The notes beneath the pieces are model-generated. The model searched no databases and was not told the DNA's origin. It worked only from the letters and a program-made list of their open reading frames with translations. Positions 21,196-36,900 of a stretch of 64,000 nt of DNA are shown here, piece by piece (positions within the stretch are counted from its first letter, which is position 1; every line of letters begins with the position of its first letter). The DNA comes from Antedon mediterranea. Taxonomy: Eukaryota; Echinodermata; Crinoidea; Comatulida; Antedonidae. The stretch lies in assembly GCF_964355755.1 (NCBI RefSeq), contig NC_092672.1, positions 4,528,001 to 4,592,000 of the forward strand. Reading direction: 5' to 3'. Made by a program: the position numbers and the translations under genes.

Positions 21196-21789
21196 TCATT
21201 TACATGATGATGAATTATACCTATTTCTATAATGTAATTATAAATGTTTTTGGTAAAAAATAAATAATCTTTAATAAATATCATTTTCTTATACAGTAAT
21301 TAAATTCATAACGCAAGTAATTTTAAAAATCGTATACTACATATATTTCATTTAAGCATGTATTGTACGAGCTAGGTAATTTAACCTTTGACTCCAAGTA
21401 CATTGCTAATAAAAGTATTAGCTCACAAAGTTGCTCTTTACAAAATCAAGCTATTTTCAAACAAGAATGATTTAGGATTCTAGTAATACCGTAAGGGACA
21501 TAAACCTTCGATAGACCAGCTTCCGAATTGTTCTTAACTTTTCTAAAATGATGATAATAATATCACCTCCCCACAACACAATATTTATAAAAGAAAAGGC
21601 CTTGCGGTTGCGGCTTGCAATCTTTTTTTCCTCTCTTCTTTTTCACCAAAGATTCTAGAAACTAAATTCCCTTTTTCCTCACAACTGTTGCAACAGATGT
21701 ATCATCAATTCCTCGTAAATATTTCTCAAAAATATTCTCAAGACTTTTTCTCATCAATCATTAATTCCGTGAAGGACGTCTTCTCATAT

Positions 21790-21984
21790 TCATTTTTTTT
21801 TTTGCTTGCCAGATTCTCCTCCGCCGAATTTCTTTAAAAACGCCTTCCCTTTTGAGAGTAGTCCCTTCTTTTTCTTTGAGTCATCAATACTCGTCGGACT
21901 CACCTGATCCAACCCGTTACTTTGCTTTGAAACAGTACTGCCTATCGAAGACTGCCGTCCCAAGTCTTGCAGCGAATCCTTGGT
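21790..21984 (-). CDS. RIMBP2: RIMBP last coding exon (basic C-terminus)
   Basis: Acceptor ctccccag; 64 codons and TGA. It carries Ser-rich sequence ([18 protein letters not shown]) and the polybasic end [20 protein letters not shown]. The basic tail resembles the Lys-rich ends of vertebrate RIM-BPs. Confidence 0.85.
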   Translation of the reverse strand, partial: TKDSLQDLGRQSSIGSTVSKQSNGLDQVSPTSIDDSKKKKGLLSKGKAFLKKFGGGESGKQKKK

Positions 21985-24929
21985 CTGGGGAGAAGAAGAC
22001 AAAATCTCCAATTAAGCTATATATTCTAAATATAACAAATATTATTTCAAACTAATAGATTTTATAGATTAGAAGGGGAAAGTGCAAACTAAATCAATTA
22101 AATCTCCTTCAAAATGCAAAATTCCAGTTTAACAATTTACAGAATTTAACATGAACATGGTTACCCAATCAAATAACCAATAGTGTTTGTAATAAACATA
22201 CAAAGAATGGAGCAACAATGTGTTCCATTTCAGTGTTAACTTCGGAAACAGGTTCTTCTAACACACCCTTTTAAGTTCTGCACACATAAACAAAGTCACT
22301 TTAAACTTTACCATTGCAACATTTGTTAAATGCTTGGTTCCCACTAGAGACTCAACACAACAACGTAACGCAAGGGATTTGACCAATCACAATGGATTAA
22401 TCAAACTGTCCTGTCATTGGTCAACTCACTTGCCTTGTATCTAGATCCTTGTGTTGGGTCCAAATGGGAACCAAGATTTATAAATAAAGCACCACTATAG
22501 TATTTTAACTAATGTTAGTTAGAACACGGAGAAAGATTTTGAAACAATGGTACTATAAAGATTTTGTTTAGTTCATAACTAACTATAATGATATTAATAA
22601 CTACTAATTATTGGTCAAAATATATCTGTCATGGCTAAGGGCTAGTAGACATTGCTCTATGATGTCTGCTTTAAGGCCTATGGAGGGCCAATATCGTGTT
22701 GACGGATACTGGAGTATAAAGAATATAAAAGTATTATCTATGTGGAACATCTTGTTAAGATAATATTGTTGTTGATTACTAATAAACTTCTACCAATCTA
22801 ATGATCACAGTTGTGTTTTACCATATTTTTCTGTCGAGGAAAACAATTTTTCCATGTACAATTTAGTATATATGGAACAAATAAAGATTTGATTTGATTT
22901 GTCAACAATAAGGCTGAACTTATGGTATGCAAAGAACGATTGAAACGCCACGGTAACACATCAAGCAAAACTATAGAGTGCGATAGACTGGCTTACCCTT
23001 CATAGTACGGTGGATACTAAGAGGTAGTGAAACAAATAGAAAATGTAAAATAAAATAAAATATAAAAAACAGAAAATAAATATTAATAAAATTATAAGCA
23101 AACAACACAATATCAAACTGACTCCAAATAATGATAGGGAAGCCATGAGTCGTTTCAATCTTTATTTGATCATCATCATTATTTCATCATTCCTGATGAT
23201 GATCAAATAAATTGAAATGTTTAATCATGTTCTCTATCATTATTTGGAGTCAGTTTGATATTATCTTATTTAAACATAATCAGTGCATTGGTTTTTAAGA
23301 GCAAACACATATGCAAAAATAATCAATGCTTTTTTATAAACTGAATTTGATGTGAGAATTGAGATGTTTAGATTCACAGGCACATCATGCAAATTAGGAG
23401 CCATTTCAAAATTATTGTACAGTTTGCAGTAACACAATAATTTACTTCAGTAACCTTGGTTTTGTTACTGCAGTAATAACATGCAAATTAGTTGTTAATT
23501 ACCTATCTCTTAATATTGTATCTAAAAACCTATCTAAAGTTTTACCATCATTATAAATATGATTTCTCTTTGCACATTTTTTTAATAATCATTTTATAAT
23601 TATTATCATCACATTGATGTTTTTTTTTTTATTTCTTCTATTTGTTTATTGTTGAGTGTTACACCAAATTTATTTAGAGGATAACCATTGTGTGCTGAAG
23701 TCCACAATGCAGGACCAATAATAAAGTAACAAATATTCTATTATTTAAAGATGTATTGTCCCTTTGTCAAATTCCAAAAAAATAAAAATTAAAAGATTTC
23801 GAAAATAAGTGGGTCATTTTGAAGTATCATAATAGTTATTAGCGAACACCAAAAATTAGTCGAAAAAAAAATCATTTAACTGAAATACAGACGTTTTTTG
23901 GTTCAAAAAATAACTTTGACTTCCAGTCAAAGTTTTCGATCAAAACATATCTTATAATGCAATGCGCTTATTTGGCTACTCTGTATGCATAACCATAAAC
24001 TTCCTCGCGATCTGTGTGAAAACACACTTCTCAACCGTGACAAGTTGTAAACAATCCTAATTGGCATCATGAATAATGTATACTCATGGTTTAAAATCTT
24101 TGTTTACTTTTGCTCGCGACTATTTTCCAGACGAAATGTAATCAAATTAATTTAGCTGATAATTACGTAAAATTGTTGTTTTTGGCTCGGATTTTCGACT
24201 TAAAGTGAATAACTTTAATATTACTTTGATATGGCCAATAAAAATGTAGTATATTTTGACTTTAATTTTGTTGTGTTTCAAGGGACAATACATCTTTAAT
24301 AATAATTATAACCTTTATTTTGAATAATTCTGTTAGAGAACATGCTGTTTTTTCCTGATGCTTTTAGAATTTTAAAAATCTTGTCAAAATTTCACATGCC
24401 AAAACTCAACCAAAATCCTATGAAAATTACATAATGATATACCTTCACCTATCAGAAACCAAATACAGCGGCGACCCGTTCAGACAGAGACAAGTCAAGC
24501 TGGCAAATGATTAACTTGTTTTTAATATATTGAAATGTAAATTAAAAGTACATATCTGTTTTTTTTAACTATTAAGAGGACACATTTGGGACCCAACATA
24601 GTTAATAAAGGTATCCTCCTGGATAGGAGAATCCAAAAGGAGGGATTCTATACAATCTCAATATCCCATCATGGGATTCCAAAAAGATCACAAAAAATAT
24701 CAAAAAAATTCATTTTGAAATTGTCAACTGTACCAAATATTTTTTTTCTTTATAAAAGGCGACATTTATAATTGAATTGTGTTATCAATAAAAAAAAAAT
24801 CTAAAAAAAGTGATTCCAATAGTTTGAATGACATTCAACAGATAGGGTATGAAGGATTCAAAATAGTCATCACAAACATTACAATTTTGGATGGATAGAA
24901 TGTGTATATTGCATGCATTTTTTATAACC

Positions 24930-24967
<38 letters not shown>

Positions 24968-27900
24968 ATATAATATCAATTGGCTATATCACACACAAGA
25001 CTACTTACTGTTGGTGACCTATCGAATGAGTTGAGTGAGTATCCACCAGTAGAGGGCGCTGGACTACCAGCTGATCCATTGAGGCCTGGATCGGAGGCTT
25101 CTTCAAGGAAGTTGGAAGGCACTAAACCTCTTTCGCCATTTAATTCCCCCTGTTAAAAGACAACAATATATTTCTTTTCAAGTTGCAATATTATTTATCT
25201 TGGTCTTGCAGGCTAATAAATGTCAAGCTTATCCTACCAGGCTTAAAGCTCTGTCTACACTATCAAACTTTATGTGACAAAAACAAAGTGGACATGATGA
25301 TATCATATCAAACTAGTTTGATAGTGTAGACAGAGCTTAAGTCTAAGTCTTTGATACCATTGCCTACAATTAATTTAAAGCTCTGTCTACACTATCAAAC
25401 TATATGTGAAAAAACAAATGTGGTGTGCCCATATATGGACATGATGTCATATCACTACCATATTTATAAGCATATCACTACCATGTTTGGGCACATCACA
25501 CTTTTTTGTCCTGTTTGTAATTGTGCCTCTTTTAATTTTAATTATATATGTATATTGATTGTAAACAAACGTTTATCAGCCAATGGCTGCTGTTTTGTAT
25601 GTGTTTTTAAACCTAAATAAATATTTAAAAAAAATATAGTTTGATAATATTAATTATGGCTGTAGAGAAAATTAGTAATTTCTAAGAATAAAATGAAACA
25701 AAAATAAATCAATGTATTATATTTATACCATGAAAAAGCCATCTTCATCCATTTCTCCATAAACTGTAATAAAGTCGCCCTGTTGAAACGTTAACTCATT
25801 CTCAATATCTGGGTTCGGAGACAAGACACTCGGGTCGTAATCAAATATCGCCCTCATTACCATACACCTTTCAACCTCCTTCTGTGATATTGACGATGAA
25901 TGTCCGTTCACCGCAGTCTGGTATCCTGTTGGGGTGCCGTTGGGACCGGTTCTGTTTGGCGCCTCTGTTGAGTTGATTCGGCCTCTACTATTGTTAGGAT
26001 TTGCATCGTGTTGGCTATTCTGGTTTTGTGGTACGTTGTTTCTTTCTGACACCATGTGGTTTCTGTGTGGTTCTGGTATTGGTTTCCCTTGCGCTTCTTT
26101 CACCATGTTATACGGTACAAAGCCTTGTTTGCCGTTTAGTTCACCAAAGTAAAATCCATCAGCGTCTTTGTCTCCCAACACCTGGAATAAAATGTTTAAG
26201 CAATTAATTAATTGACAGTTACAATAGTCTCCTGAGGACAATCAAAGTATATTGATCAAAACGTTGAGAATCTCAGCAGTTCTTTACAGAACTAAATATA
26301 TGTGGTGTACTGCAAACTTATATATTAACAATTGATTTCGCTATGCAAACCTTAGATAGACAATAGATTAAATTGTAGTTCAATATACAGAAATTTAAAA
26401 TGTTTCAGTAATTATTAAAAGTAATGGAAACACTTTATTTAATAATCTACCTTAATAATATCTCCTTCACGGAATCCTAGCTCCTCCTCCACCCCATCAT
26501 CGTTAGGTGACATGGATGCCGGGTCGTAATCGTACAGTGCCACAAAAAATCGCACAGTACTGTCATCGTACAATTCTTCAGGATCTGTGGAGGACGTATC
26601 TTGCGATGATTTCTGACTCTTTTCTAACGTATGGTTCTTTTTATTGTCGTAGTCTTTTCTCGAGTCTTCCCAGTCGCTGCCCGAGTCGAGGGAGTGTTTG
26701 CGGGGACGGGTATTTTCCCGCATGCTGGGCTTTGCGACGGGAATGCTCCCGTTATGTGGGTCGTGCTCTGAATATTGCTCGGTTATACATGAGGTAATAC
26801 CATCACTCTCTTTGGTTATTTCTAGCAGAAAGTAATAGACACCAGGAAAGAAAATAAATGTTAGAAAATGCAAAGAATAGAATACCACAAGAAAATAAAT
26901 ATAAGTACACATAAAAACCATTTAACCATTATTTAAATACTTGCAACAAATATATCAATATAAATAAGATGAGTTGTCGAAGTTCTCAGGAATAAAGACT
27001 ATTATAATATTGTGCATAACTAAGTTTCTACATTAGTAAACCAATCAAAACATAGCATTATTTAAATGACTTATATATAGCACAAACTAATAATGTTAGA
27101 ATCCCATATAACAATCAAACCAGCAAATCACATGCTAAAAACCATAGCTATAGGTGCAGCAGTGCTGGTCAAGTGATATTATAGCAGGCAATAATATGAT
27201 GTCATAGGTCATAGGTCCCACCGTAATAAACAGTCAAATATGTCCTCAGAGATACAGTTAGCGTCAATAGTTCATAAATCTAATTTATTTATTTACGTTG
27301 ACTAAACAAATGAAAATGCATTGTTTAGGTAAAAAATATACCACTTGGGATATAGCAGGTGATAATACTTTTTAGTTTTTAACACATTCGCATTGAGCAT
27401 TTTTGTATTTTTCTACATGATATATAGACAATAATGCTTCTTTTGGTTTATATAATAGGTTTTTAACTTTAATAGGACAATGGCATTTATAAGTTTATCC
27501 GGGTAAGTAAGCACGAATCTCCACTCACCTATATGTGGCACAGACACTTCTGCTTGCTTTGGTTTAACTGGAACTGGTTCTAACACTTGGTTATGGGGTG
27601 AAAGGTCAGATTCACGTTCGTAATCTCGTTGCTGTCGTATAATCTGTATAGGCACTGCATGATTCGGTTTATTCAGTTGTTCTACCTCAGGGTCCGTTTC
27701 ATCGAATTCTGATTCTACTTTTGCATTATTGTCCAATGTGTCTTTCACATTTTTAAATTGTTCATCACGCAAACTTTTGTTGATACTGTCCGAGAACCCA
27801 GGTAAATCAGCACTTTCAAAATCTGATAATTCTTCCTCAGCCTCCTCGGCAATGTCTGATAATTCGGACCGGTCACTCTCTGATTGATACTCGATGGGTT

Positions 27901-30900
27901 CTTTCTGTAAACAGGTGACAGACATGTCTAAATTAGTTTAGTTCATAAATTTTCCTCTAGTAGAAATCTATTAAGGGGACACATACAAACAAAGTGTCCT
28001 CTTACAGTTTCTCCTGAATAGGGGTTGGCCATGGTGATAAAATATTCTTCCTCTCAGTTGTAAGTTTGAAAGTGTCCCTATTGCATGAATAGGGGTGTCC
28101 CTATTGCATCAATAGGGGTGTCCATATTGCATGAATGGGGTGTCCCTATGGCATGAATAGGGGTGTCACATATTGCATGAATATGGGTGTCACATATTGC
28201 ATGTATAGGGGTGTCAGTATTGCATGAATAGGGGTGTCCATATTGCATGAATAGGGGTGTCCATATTGCATGAATAGGGGTGTCCATATTGCATGAATAG
28301 GGGTGTCACATATTGCATGTATAGGGGTGTCAGTATTGCATGAATAGGGGTGTCACATATTGCATGTATAGGGGTGTCAGTATTGCATCAATAGGGGTGT
28401 CACTATTGCATGAATAGGGGTGTCCCTATTGCATCAATAGGATTGTCCCTAATAAGGTGTTCGAAAAGACAGTAACTTTCTTCACCACTATATATACCTT
28501 CTCCCCATATCTTTCCAAAAATTAAACCTAACTTTTAAAACATTAATTATTCAAGAATCAGAAAACTTTTCTTGCTCCATATAAAAAAACGAAAATTTAC
28601 TTTAATGGATGAATAACTAAAAATTGCAATTATAATTACTCTTTTGACATCGTTTGTCTTTGGCAATTGGTTAGCCGCCATTTTGACAGCACCATTTACA
28701 GCAAACACCTCGGGGTGACTGTCTTCAGACGTCGTCGTACGTGAACTCTGACTGTCGTCATCGGAAACGCTATCATACATATTGCTCCTTACCTGTATAT
28801 GATAAATAACGATAACAGTGAATAATCAATACCTAATTACAATAAACAAACAAATCAATAATCAATACATCAATCAATCAATCAATACAGAAATAATACA
28901 AATTACTGACACTTGTATCTAAAGCTCTGTCTACACTATCCAACTTTATGCGACAACAAAATGTGATGTGGCCATATATGGATATGACGACATCACACAC
29001 TTTTTTTCAAACTTTTTTGACAGTGTAGACAGAACCAAATAACAGAAATTATCCATCAAAAGCTAAGTAATTTGTTGGTTTGTCAAAACATTAATTTTCA
29101 ACCAAATAAAACATAAATAAATTCTTCAAAAAATTACAAACAATTAATCATACTCATTTATACATTTGTTTTTAAGCATTAATTAAAACTGTAAATTAAA
29201 ACCTGGCTGCCCCAATAAACTATGTACAACAATTGAGAATGCAGTGCAACTATCAAAACCATTCTGATACAGTAACACGACTAAATTCAGAATAAAAAAA
29301 ACAACTGAAGCTTAACTAAAAAGTTTAGATCGAAAAACATAGCAAAGTAGAAAAACGATAAAAATAAACCACACGCACACGTGAGCGTTTTCCAAAAATC
29401 ACATGAAAGTATGAAGACAAAGTAGAGAAACACATTCTTCAGTTTAAGAACACTATTTTAGCACATAAACACTCCCAGCTAAGCTCATGTATGACCATGG
29501 TATAGGCACATAGCAATATAGTGGTTATCAAACCTGTATGTATGGTTTGTAGTTGTAATTAGCAATAACAATCAATAATAGATAATACTTGAATATTAAA
29601 ACATGCTAACAAATGATGCTGGTATCGTATATAATCTTCCACAGGTTAGAATTATGATGCTGTTTTTTGCCCTCTTATTTGAATAAAATTAGCATAAATT
29701 AAGTATGCTAATGAGTTATAAATACCTGTGTTATTATTAGCACTACATAATCATTTATTGAAATAATATATAAACACTTTTTGATTTGAAAACATTCCAT
29801 TTTAAAAATTAATTGTATGCTTTTTGTATTCCTGTTCTTCATTTGTACTTTTGGAAAAAAACATTTACAATATAAATATACATTATATTATTGGCTATAT
29901 TATTATTATTGGCTATACATTATATATTAATTATTATGGAGAAATAAGGGATGTTTACAGTACTGGATCTTGAAAGTCTGAGTAAACTCTTGAACTTTAA
30001 CCTAATGACCTATCTTTTGCACTGTAATTATCTAAATTGGGGAGGGTGAGAGGGGGAGGACTACATCGACATCTGCCAACTGGACCCACCATGTGTTAAT
30101 CTCATATCAGCATTTAAGCAAAGCAAAAATCAATATCTGCATTAAACACTACTAAATCTCTATCTACACTATCAAACTAGTTTGACAAAAAAGCATGATG
30201 TGCCTAAATATGGTAGTGATGACATTATGTCTGTATATAAGCACATCACATTTTTTTTTCTCATATAAAGTTTGATAGTGTAAACAGAGCTTTAGCTAGT
30301 AAGCTCAATATTCATTATTATTAACACATTTCTGTCAATCTCGTTTGTGCATTACACAAACTAACTTACATTAGCTCTTGGTTTGCACCAGAATCGATGT
30401 GGCTGGTATCTCTGGCGATACCGACTCACTCGAAAAGATGGGGAATATATGAGCTAAATAAATCCAGATCAAAATGCATGCAAAAGAAAAAGAGTCATAC
30501 AGAAAAAATAATTGCAAAAAACATAATGAATAAAAGAAAAAAAATATATGTACAGAAATAAAATAAAGAAAAGGTGGTTTGGTATAGGGATTCAATGAAT
30601 TTTCTTTTAAAAAAAATGATGAAAGAAATAAATATAGGAATGTATAAAAATATTTTTGGTAAAGCCTATCACAGTGAGAGGTTATGAAAAAGGGTTGGGT
30701 TGAAACAATCAACGATAGTTACCCTGAGATGTTTTTGAAAAATGATTTGGTCACAATCCTCTCATCTAAAGACACATGGAATATAACATGCAAATCAACA
30801 TAACACTAACCTTATTTATTTCAGATTGTTTATTTGCACTTGATCGGAGTAGATGCTGAGGTATATGAACAAGAGCTGAATCAGATGAAAAACCGTTTGG

Positions 30901-33900
30901 AGAAAGCGTGCGGACAACAATGTGTGGTACTCCTGCTAACTTATCTATACTAAGAACTAAGCGGTCAGCTGAAAAGAAAGAAAACAGACAGGATGATGAG
31001 GCTATTGGTCAATTGTGCGTCTACTGCCAGGTTTTCTATTGGTATGGCCAACCATGATCCATAATTCTGTTGGTTGATCTTGCCATTGGTACAGTTGTTT
31101 TCAATGTATATTATCCATGTGCCATGGGTAGGGCAACTCGGAGGTACATTCTTGGCACGATGTAAAGCTCTGTCTATACTATCAAATTTTATGTGACAAC
31201 AAAATGTGATGTGCCTATATATATGGACATGATGTTTAATATCACTACCTGTACCATATTTGGGCATATCACTACCATATTTATGCACATCACACTTCTT
31301 GATAGTGTAGACAGAGCAGTGTTGGCCAGTGTCTCACACAAGATGTCTCTGTAACTGTTTCATCATGTTCTTTCTATGAGCAACCGTATAATTTAAAATG
31401 GGAATAAAAATATTGTTTAAATAGCTAACCTGTCGGTGAATCTATTGATGCAATCTTCAAATCGTTAGCATAAACTGCATATCCCATGACGACAGCACCG
31501 TTTGAAAGACCGGATGTTGTTATGGTAACTGGAAGCCATTCAACGATAAGGGTACCTGGACGCCCTCCTGGTTTTATCTGCACATCTAATGGTGGCTCAG
31601 GAAGACCTAAAGAAATATAAAAATAACAATATTATAATCTATTACAAATCTGTAATAATATCATTAATCTGGTTTCTTTAAAATTATTAATCTTATATAT
31701 CATGTATCACAATAAATATTTATTTTTATATAGCATTAATCCTATTTTTTTTAAATTGTTAATCTTATATACCATGTATCACAATAAATATATCATATTT
31801 TTAAATAGCATTAATCCTAAATCAGAATGGTTCATTACTAATCCTATGTCATGAATATATATTAATCTATAGAAATTCATCATCACACTTAACTTTATAT
31901 GATTAATAAGCGTTATTGTATTACATTAAAAACACACCACTGCAATACTAAACAATATAATATGAATACATGGGATTATCAATTCATATAAAAAACATGC
32001 TCTGGATGAATATAAATTGCAAATAATACAGAAAACCCTTCTTTGGGACACCCCTCTGAAGAGAGGACACTAGGAGAAACACTACTGCTACCATTCAGGG
32101 GATGTCCACGTTGTAGACACTGTTTTGGGTCCTGAAGTTGTCCCCTTAGTGTTCTACGTTGTAGACACTGTTTTGGGTCCTGAAGTTGTCCCCTTAGTGT
32201 TCTACGTTGTAGACACTGTTTTGGGTCCTGAAGTTGTCCCCTTAGTGTTCTACTGTAGTCAGCATACTATAAAGTTGGCACCTTTCTGTCTTAGGTATAA
32301 ATTTACTCCATCCTCCATTTAAAACCCACAATTTTGAGGGGTGGGCTTATACCAGAGGACTTAAATAGGTCAACCGCATACAAACATATCTTCTGAGGCC
32401 CATGTGAGGCTATTGTAGGCTGATATTAACAACTACTATTATAGTAGGAAACAATTGCCAGTGACAACAAAAATATTTTTATGAATATGTGAAAATTAGT
32501 TTCATAATTATCCAAAATAAAGATACTTTTTTTATCCTTTTTTTAGCGAATAGATTATATTTTTAATCAAAATATCTATTGAAATAGGATGTAATATATC
32601 CGCAACTGTCTAAAATGGTTGGACTAGAACCATTTGACCTCACAAAGTGCTCATAAAGGGAAGGTCACGATTGGCTGTTCATAGTTAATGGTATACTTTG
32701 GTTTAAAAGGACAATACTAATATGGACACTGTGTGATTAAAATCAAGTAATTTTTGCACCACTAGTAATATGGATATGATACGAATAATAATAACAATAA
32801 TTGACGTTGCATATTAGAAAAATGTAGTCCGGGGTTTATAAAGTCAGTGAAACAGGTGATTGATATGAAAAAAAATAATCATATTTTCAATTTAAATCAT
32901 AGATATAATGTTTCAGTGCAAAATATATTGTATATGAAACATGAAATTAAACATGATGCATAAATAGTAGAATATTAATTCATATATAATTTAAAAAAAT
33001 TTGTAATAAAATATTGACAGTAAATACATTTCCACATTGCACTCATTGAATTATAAGCAAAATAAATAATAAAGTTTTTATTAATAATCAAAAACTAAAA
33101 TAGAAAAGAACAATACTATTAGAAGTTAGTATCCAAGTAAAAAGATTAGACAACTTGTAAGGATTAAAAAAGTTGCCTCAACCAGCCTCAATTTTAATTT
33201 GGTCAACTTTAGATGACCCACCACTGCACTGGGCTTCGTGGTATATTCAACTTATATTTAACAGTTAACTATTTTCTAAAGTTCTGCCTACACTATCAAA
33301 CTAGTTGACAAAAAAAGTGTGATGTACCCAAATATGGTAGTGATATGCCCAAATATGGTAGTGATATGACATCATCAAGTCCATATATGGCACATCACAT
33401 TTTTTGTTACATACAGTTTGATAATATAGACAGAGCTTTAGAATATAGTTCAAATAAAATAAAATGTAACATCAAAAGATAGACAGTGCCTCTATTAAGG
33501 GGACACATTAAGGATCCGTGAAATTTTCCTTGAATAGGTGTCTTAAACAAAGATTTTTCTGTACTACCATAAATATCAATTTAAAAATTGGTTGGCATGA
33601 CTTTTTTACCCTCTTACAGATTTTCTTTATCTTTAATGTACAGATATCTATTTTAGCATTATCGTTGATAAGGCATGGTTTGAATTTATTTCTTTCCATT
33701 AAAAAAATGCATACGATATGTGAAAATGATCTTTACAACACTAACCTTTTTTTATTGTGTCTTTAACAAAATCAGAAAACAAAAAGCATTTCAAATAAGT
33801 ATTATTTGATTTAAAAAAATGAGATTAAAAAAAAGAAAAATTATTTTGATAAATCTTATGAATATATTTTGCAGATTACAACAAAGAGGTCTTTATGTCA

Positions 33901-36900
33901 AATAAAAGTTATTGGAACTTTCAAAAAGTACAGTACTTTATGATAATCCTTCCATTTCTAGTTAATCTATGTTAATCCTTTAAAAGAGTATCTAATCCCT
34001 TAAAGGACATCTTAATCCTCATCCCAATCACTTTAATATAAAGTATTCTGCATTTCTAAAAGCTAATATTGCACAAAAATGTAAAGGTAAATTTTGCAAA
34101 ATGATATGATTTAATCTCTTAAAAATGACAGTTAGACAATCAATATATTTTAATCTCATTCTAATCTGATCTAATCCGCTTCTCGAGATGAATTTCTTGT
34201 GTGATTGGTTCATCCTAAAACTGTTTTCCATCTTTGGGATTACTATTGAGTACATACAATGTACTTAGCAACATTCTCGAGTATGGTCAATTAGGTTAAA
34301 ATGATGTTAAGGAGGCTTGGAACAAATCAACAGACGTCTGTAACTGTAACAGTCTATCGGTTCATTGCGCCAGAGAAAAATATATTGTTGTGAAAATTCC
34401 TAAATGTTGGTTATTTTAAAGATATATTGTTCCCCCCATCCCACCCAAATTTTTTTTTTTTTTCAATTTAAAAAAAAATGTTAAATAGCCTATTTAAAGT
34501 CTGATTTATTAATCTTCATTTTTTATGTTTTTGGGGGACAATACATCTTTAAATGAATAATTTAATAAATAAAAGTTTAATAATTTTTTTTAGGTTGTCC
34601 CATCAATGGTCCGGTAGAAAAGTAGATCCCAACCTGAATACATGCACCTAATTTATATTTTCAACACACATCCAACAACTCTATTTTACTCAACTCTGTT
34701 TTAGTAACCATATGACAAAAAAATTATTTTCACTCAGGAATTGTACAAGCTACAATGAAAGGCCATAAATTGAGCAATGTAATTTCCAATTTCTTGGACA
34801 ATAAAGGCATTTTGTACTGAATTGTATGCCCGGTCACATACAATAAAAATATTATCAAAGTAGGTTGGAAGTATGGCCTTCTAATTTGATACATACACAA
34901 TAAATGTCAAATATAAAGCACTGTCACTATCAAACTAGTTTGATAAAAAAAAATGTGATGTGCCTAAAATATAGTAGTGATATGCCCAAATATAGTAGTG
35001 ATATGCCCAAATATAGTAGTGATATGCCCAAATATAGTAGTGATATGCCCAAATGTGGTAGTATCATAATGTCCATATATGGGCACATCACATTTTTTTT
35101 TTCACATAAAGTTTGATAGTGCAGACAGAGCTTAATAAAAGATACTAAGAATCTCACCTCCTGGAAGAGTTTTGAATTCAATTTCTGTCGAGAAACGCTT
35201 TGAGTTGTCGTTTGTTGTATGCCTTGGTTTTGCTGTTACTGTCACACGATACACAGAGGACGGTGACAATCCTAAATTGCGAGTGTGAAGAGAAAAATAC
35301 AACATTCTCAACTAAATTGAAAATGCAACAAAACATAACAAATAATAAAAAAAATATATAAAAAAAAATCCATATATATGATAGTGGTCTAGTGGGATGC
35401 ATGACTGATATTGTTTTGAGCATCAACAGTAGTTGTGTCCGTAAGCGCTAACTGTATACAGTCTTTTTTTTTAAATTTTATTTTATTCATTTCGGCAATA
35501 AACATGAAATAATAATTACAAAACATAGAAATATATATATAAATATTAAGTACAAGACACGAAGCCGAGGAGAGACTAAAGCATTAAACAAAACGCTGTC
35601 ACTGGTAAGGTGTGTCTCTCAATAGCCACCATATGTAATAATTAGTCACATAAAGTTTGATAGTGTATACAGAGCTTTACACAATTTTTGTGTGTGTAAA
35701 TTTTGTCATTATAGCAAGTGAAAAAATGAAATACAAATCTTTAATATTTTTATGACACTTCATTTTCTACATCAAATGTGACGTGTGCAAAAATTTCTTG
35801 ACTCAATTTTTGCAGCATGTGTTTACTGCAGTATTCACACTAATTATCTAAACTTGTAATGCGTTTCACCGTTGACCTTAATATGATTGCTTAATTATCT
35901 ACGTGATAAACACACATCTAAAATACACACCTGCAAAACTATACTGATGCCGACCTGGTTTCACCGTCACCATCTCTCGTCCGTGCACACTTATTATGTG
36001 ACTATAGTTACTGTTGCCTGGCAACCAAGTAATATCAGCTGTGTCTGGAGTAACGTGAGATGCTTTTAACCTTGTCGGCGACGCTGATGCTCCTATAAAA
36101 TACATCACACATCATCAACGATATATTTTGAGTAAATAATAAAATATTAATGACAGCTGGATTTGTAATGAAGGGGAGAATATTTTGATACGGATCAAGA
36201 GTGTCAAATACTGGAGGTAGCACACATCCATTTACTAAGTACAAATAGACCCTTTGCATCTTATCCCTTCCTCAGCCAACACACGTATGTAATACAAATA
36301 GGGTTTAACAAGGCATATATTATGAGTAAAAGGAAGAATATTTTCATAAGGATTGAAGGATAAGAATACTGGAGGCACAGGGGTGATTTTTTTTGTGCGA
36401 ACGAATCATCCCCCTCCCTCAACACCTTCCGAAGTGGGGTCTAGCCAGTTTGCAAATGTAGATGTACGATGTACGAGATGCACTCTTTCTGCAAACCCTC
36501 CTCCTTCAATAACAATGTGTTCTGAGAAGATACAGTTTGAACATTCAATGCTGAATTATAACATACCTTTACCAACCATCATAGTGCAAGCTGCTTCATC
36601 AGACATACCATCTGCTGTTAGTGTACAAACTGATATCCTATACGTCAAGTCTTGATCTATGTAATCCAGCAACATAGTCTTTACTTTACCCTGTACTGTG
36701 CTCTTTGGGACACCATTTACATATATCTTGTATTCTCTGGACGATAGAGGGCAGTTGTGTGGATGCGACCACGTTATAATGACGTTAGTTGGGAACTGAC
36801 GTTCAAGAGTTAAGTTTGATGGAGGTGGAATACCTAAAAAAAAAGACATTAAAAAAAATATTTAGGCAGTTAGGTAAATAATAAATTGAAAATAAGCAGA

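Larger units (their letters stand above)
18375..21789 (-). other. Probable RIMBP 3' UTR and 3' flank
   Basis: No coding exon. Several minus-strand AATAAA candidates exist, for example near 18395-18415 and 20830. Notable contents are one MITE (19499-19685), a palindrome GTACATATATATATGTAC at about 20301-20320 carrying TGTACATA (Pumilio-type UGUANAUA) on both strands, and six ATTCATGAT words spaced ~30-35 bp at 21060-21190. How far the transcript reaches is unknown. Confidence 0.45.

Noticed and set aside
26507-26797. Plus-strand ORFs opposite RIMBP exons (also 25934-26207)
   Set aside because: Shadows of the well-supported minus-strand SH3 exons.
28072-28450. CRISPR-like regular repeats
   Set aside because: Units are contiguous 22-23-bp tandem repeats without unique spacers, in an animal intron. 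The same reasoning applies to the arrays at 38540 and 36985.
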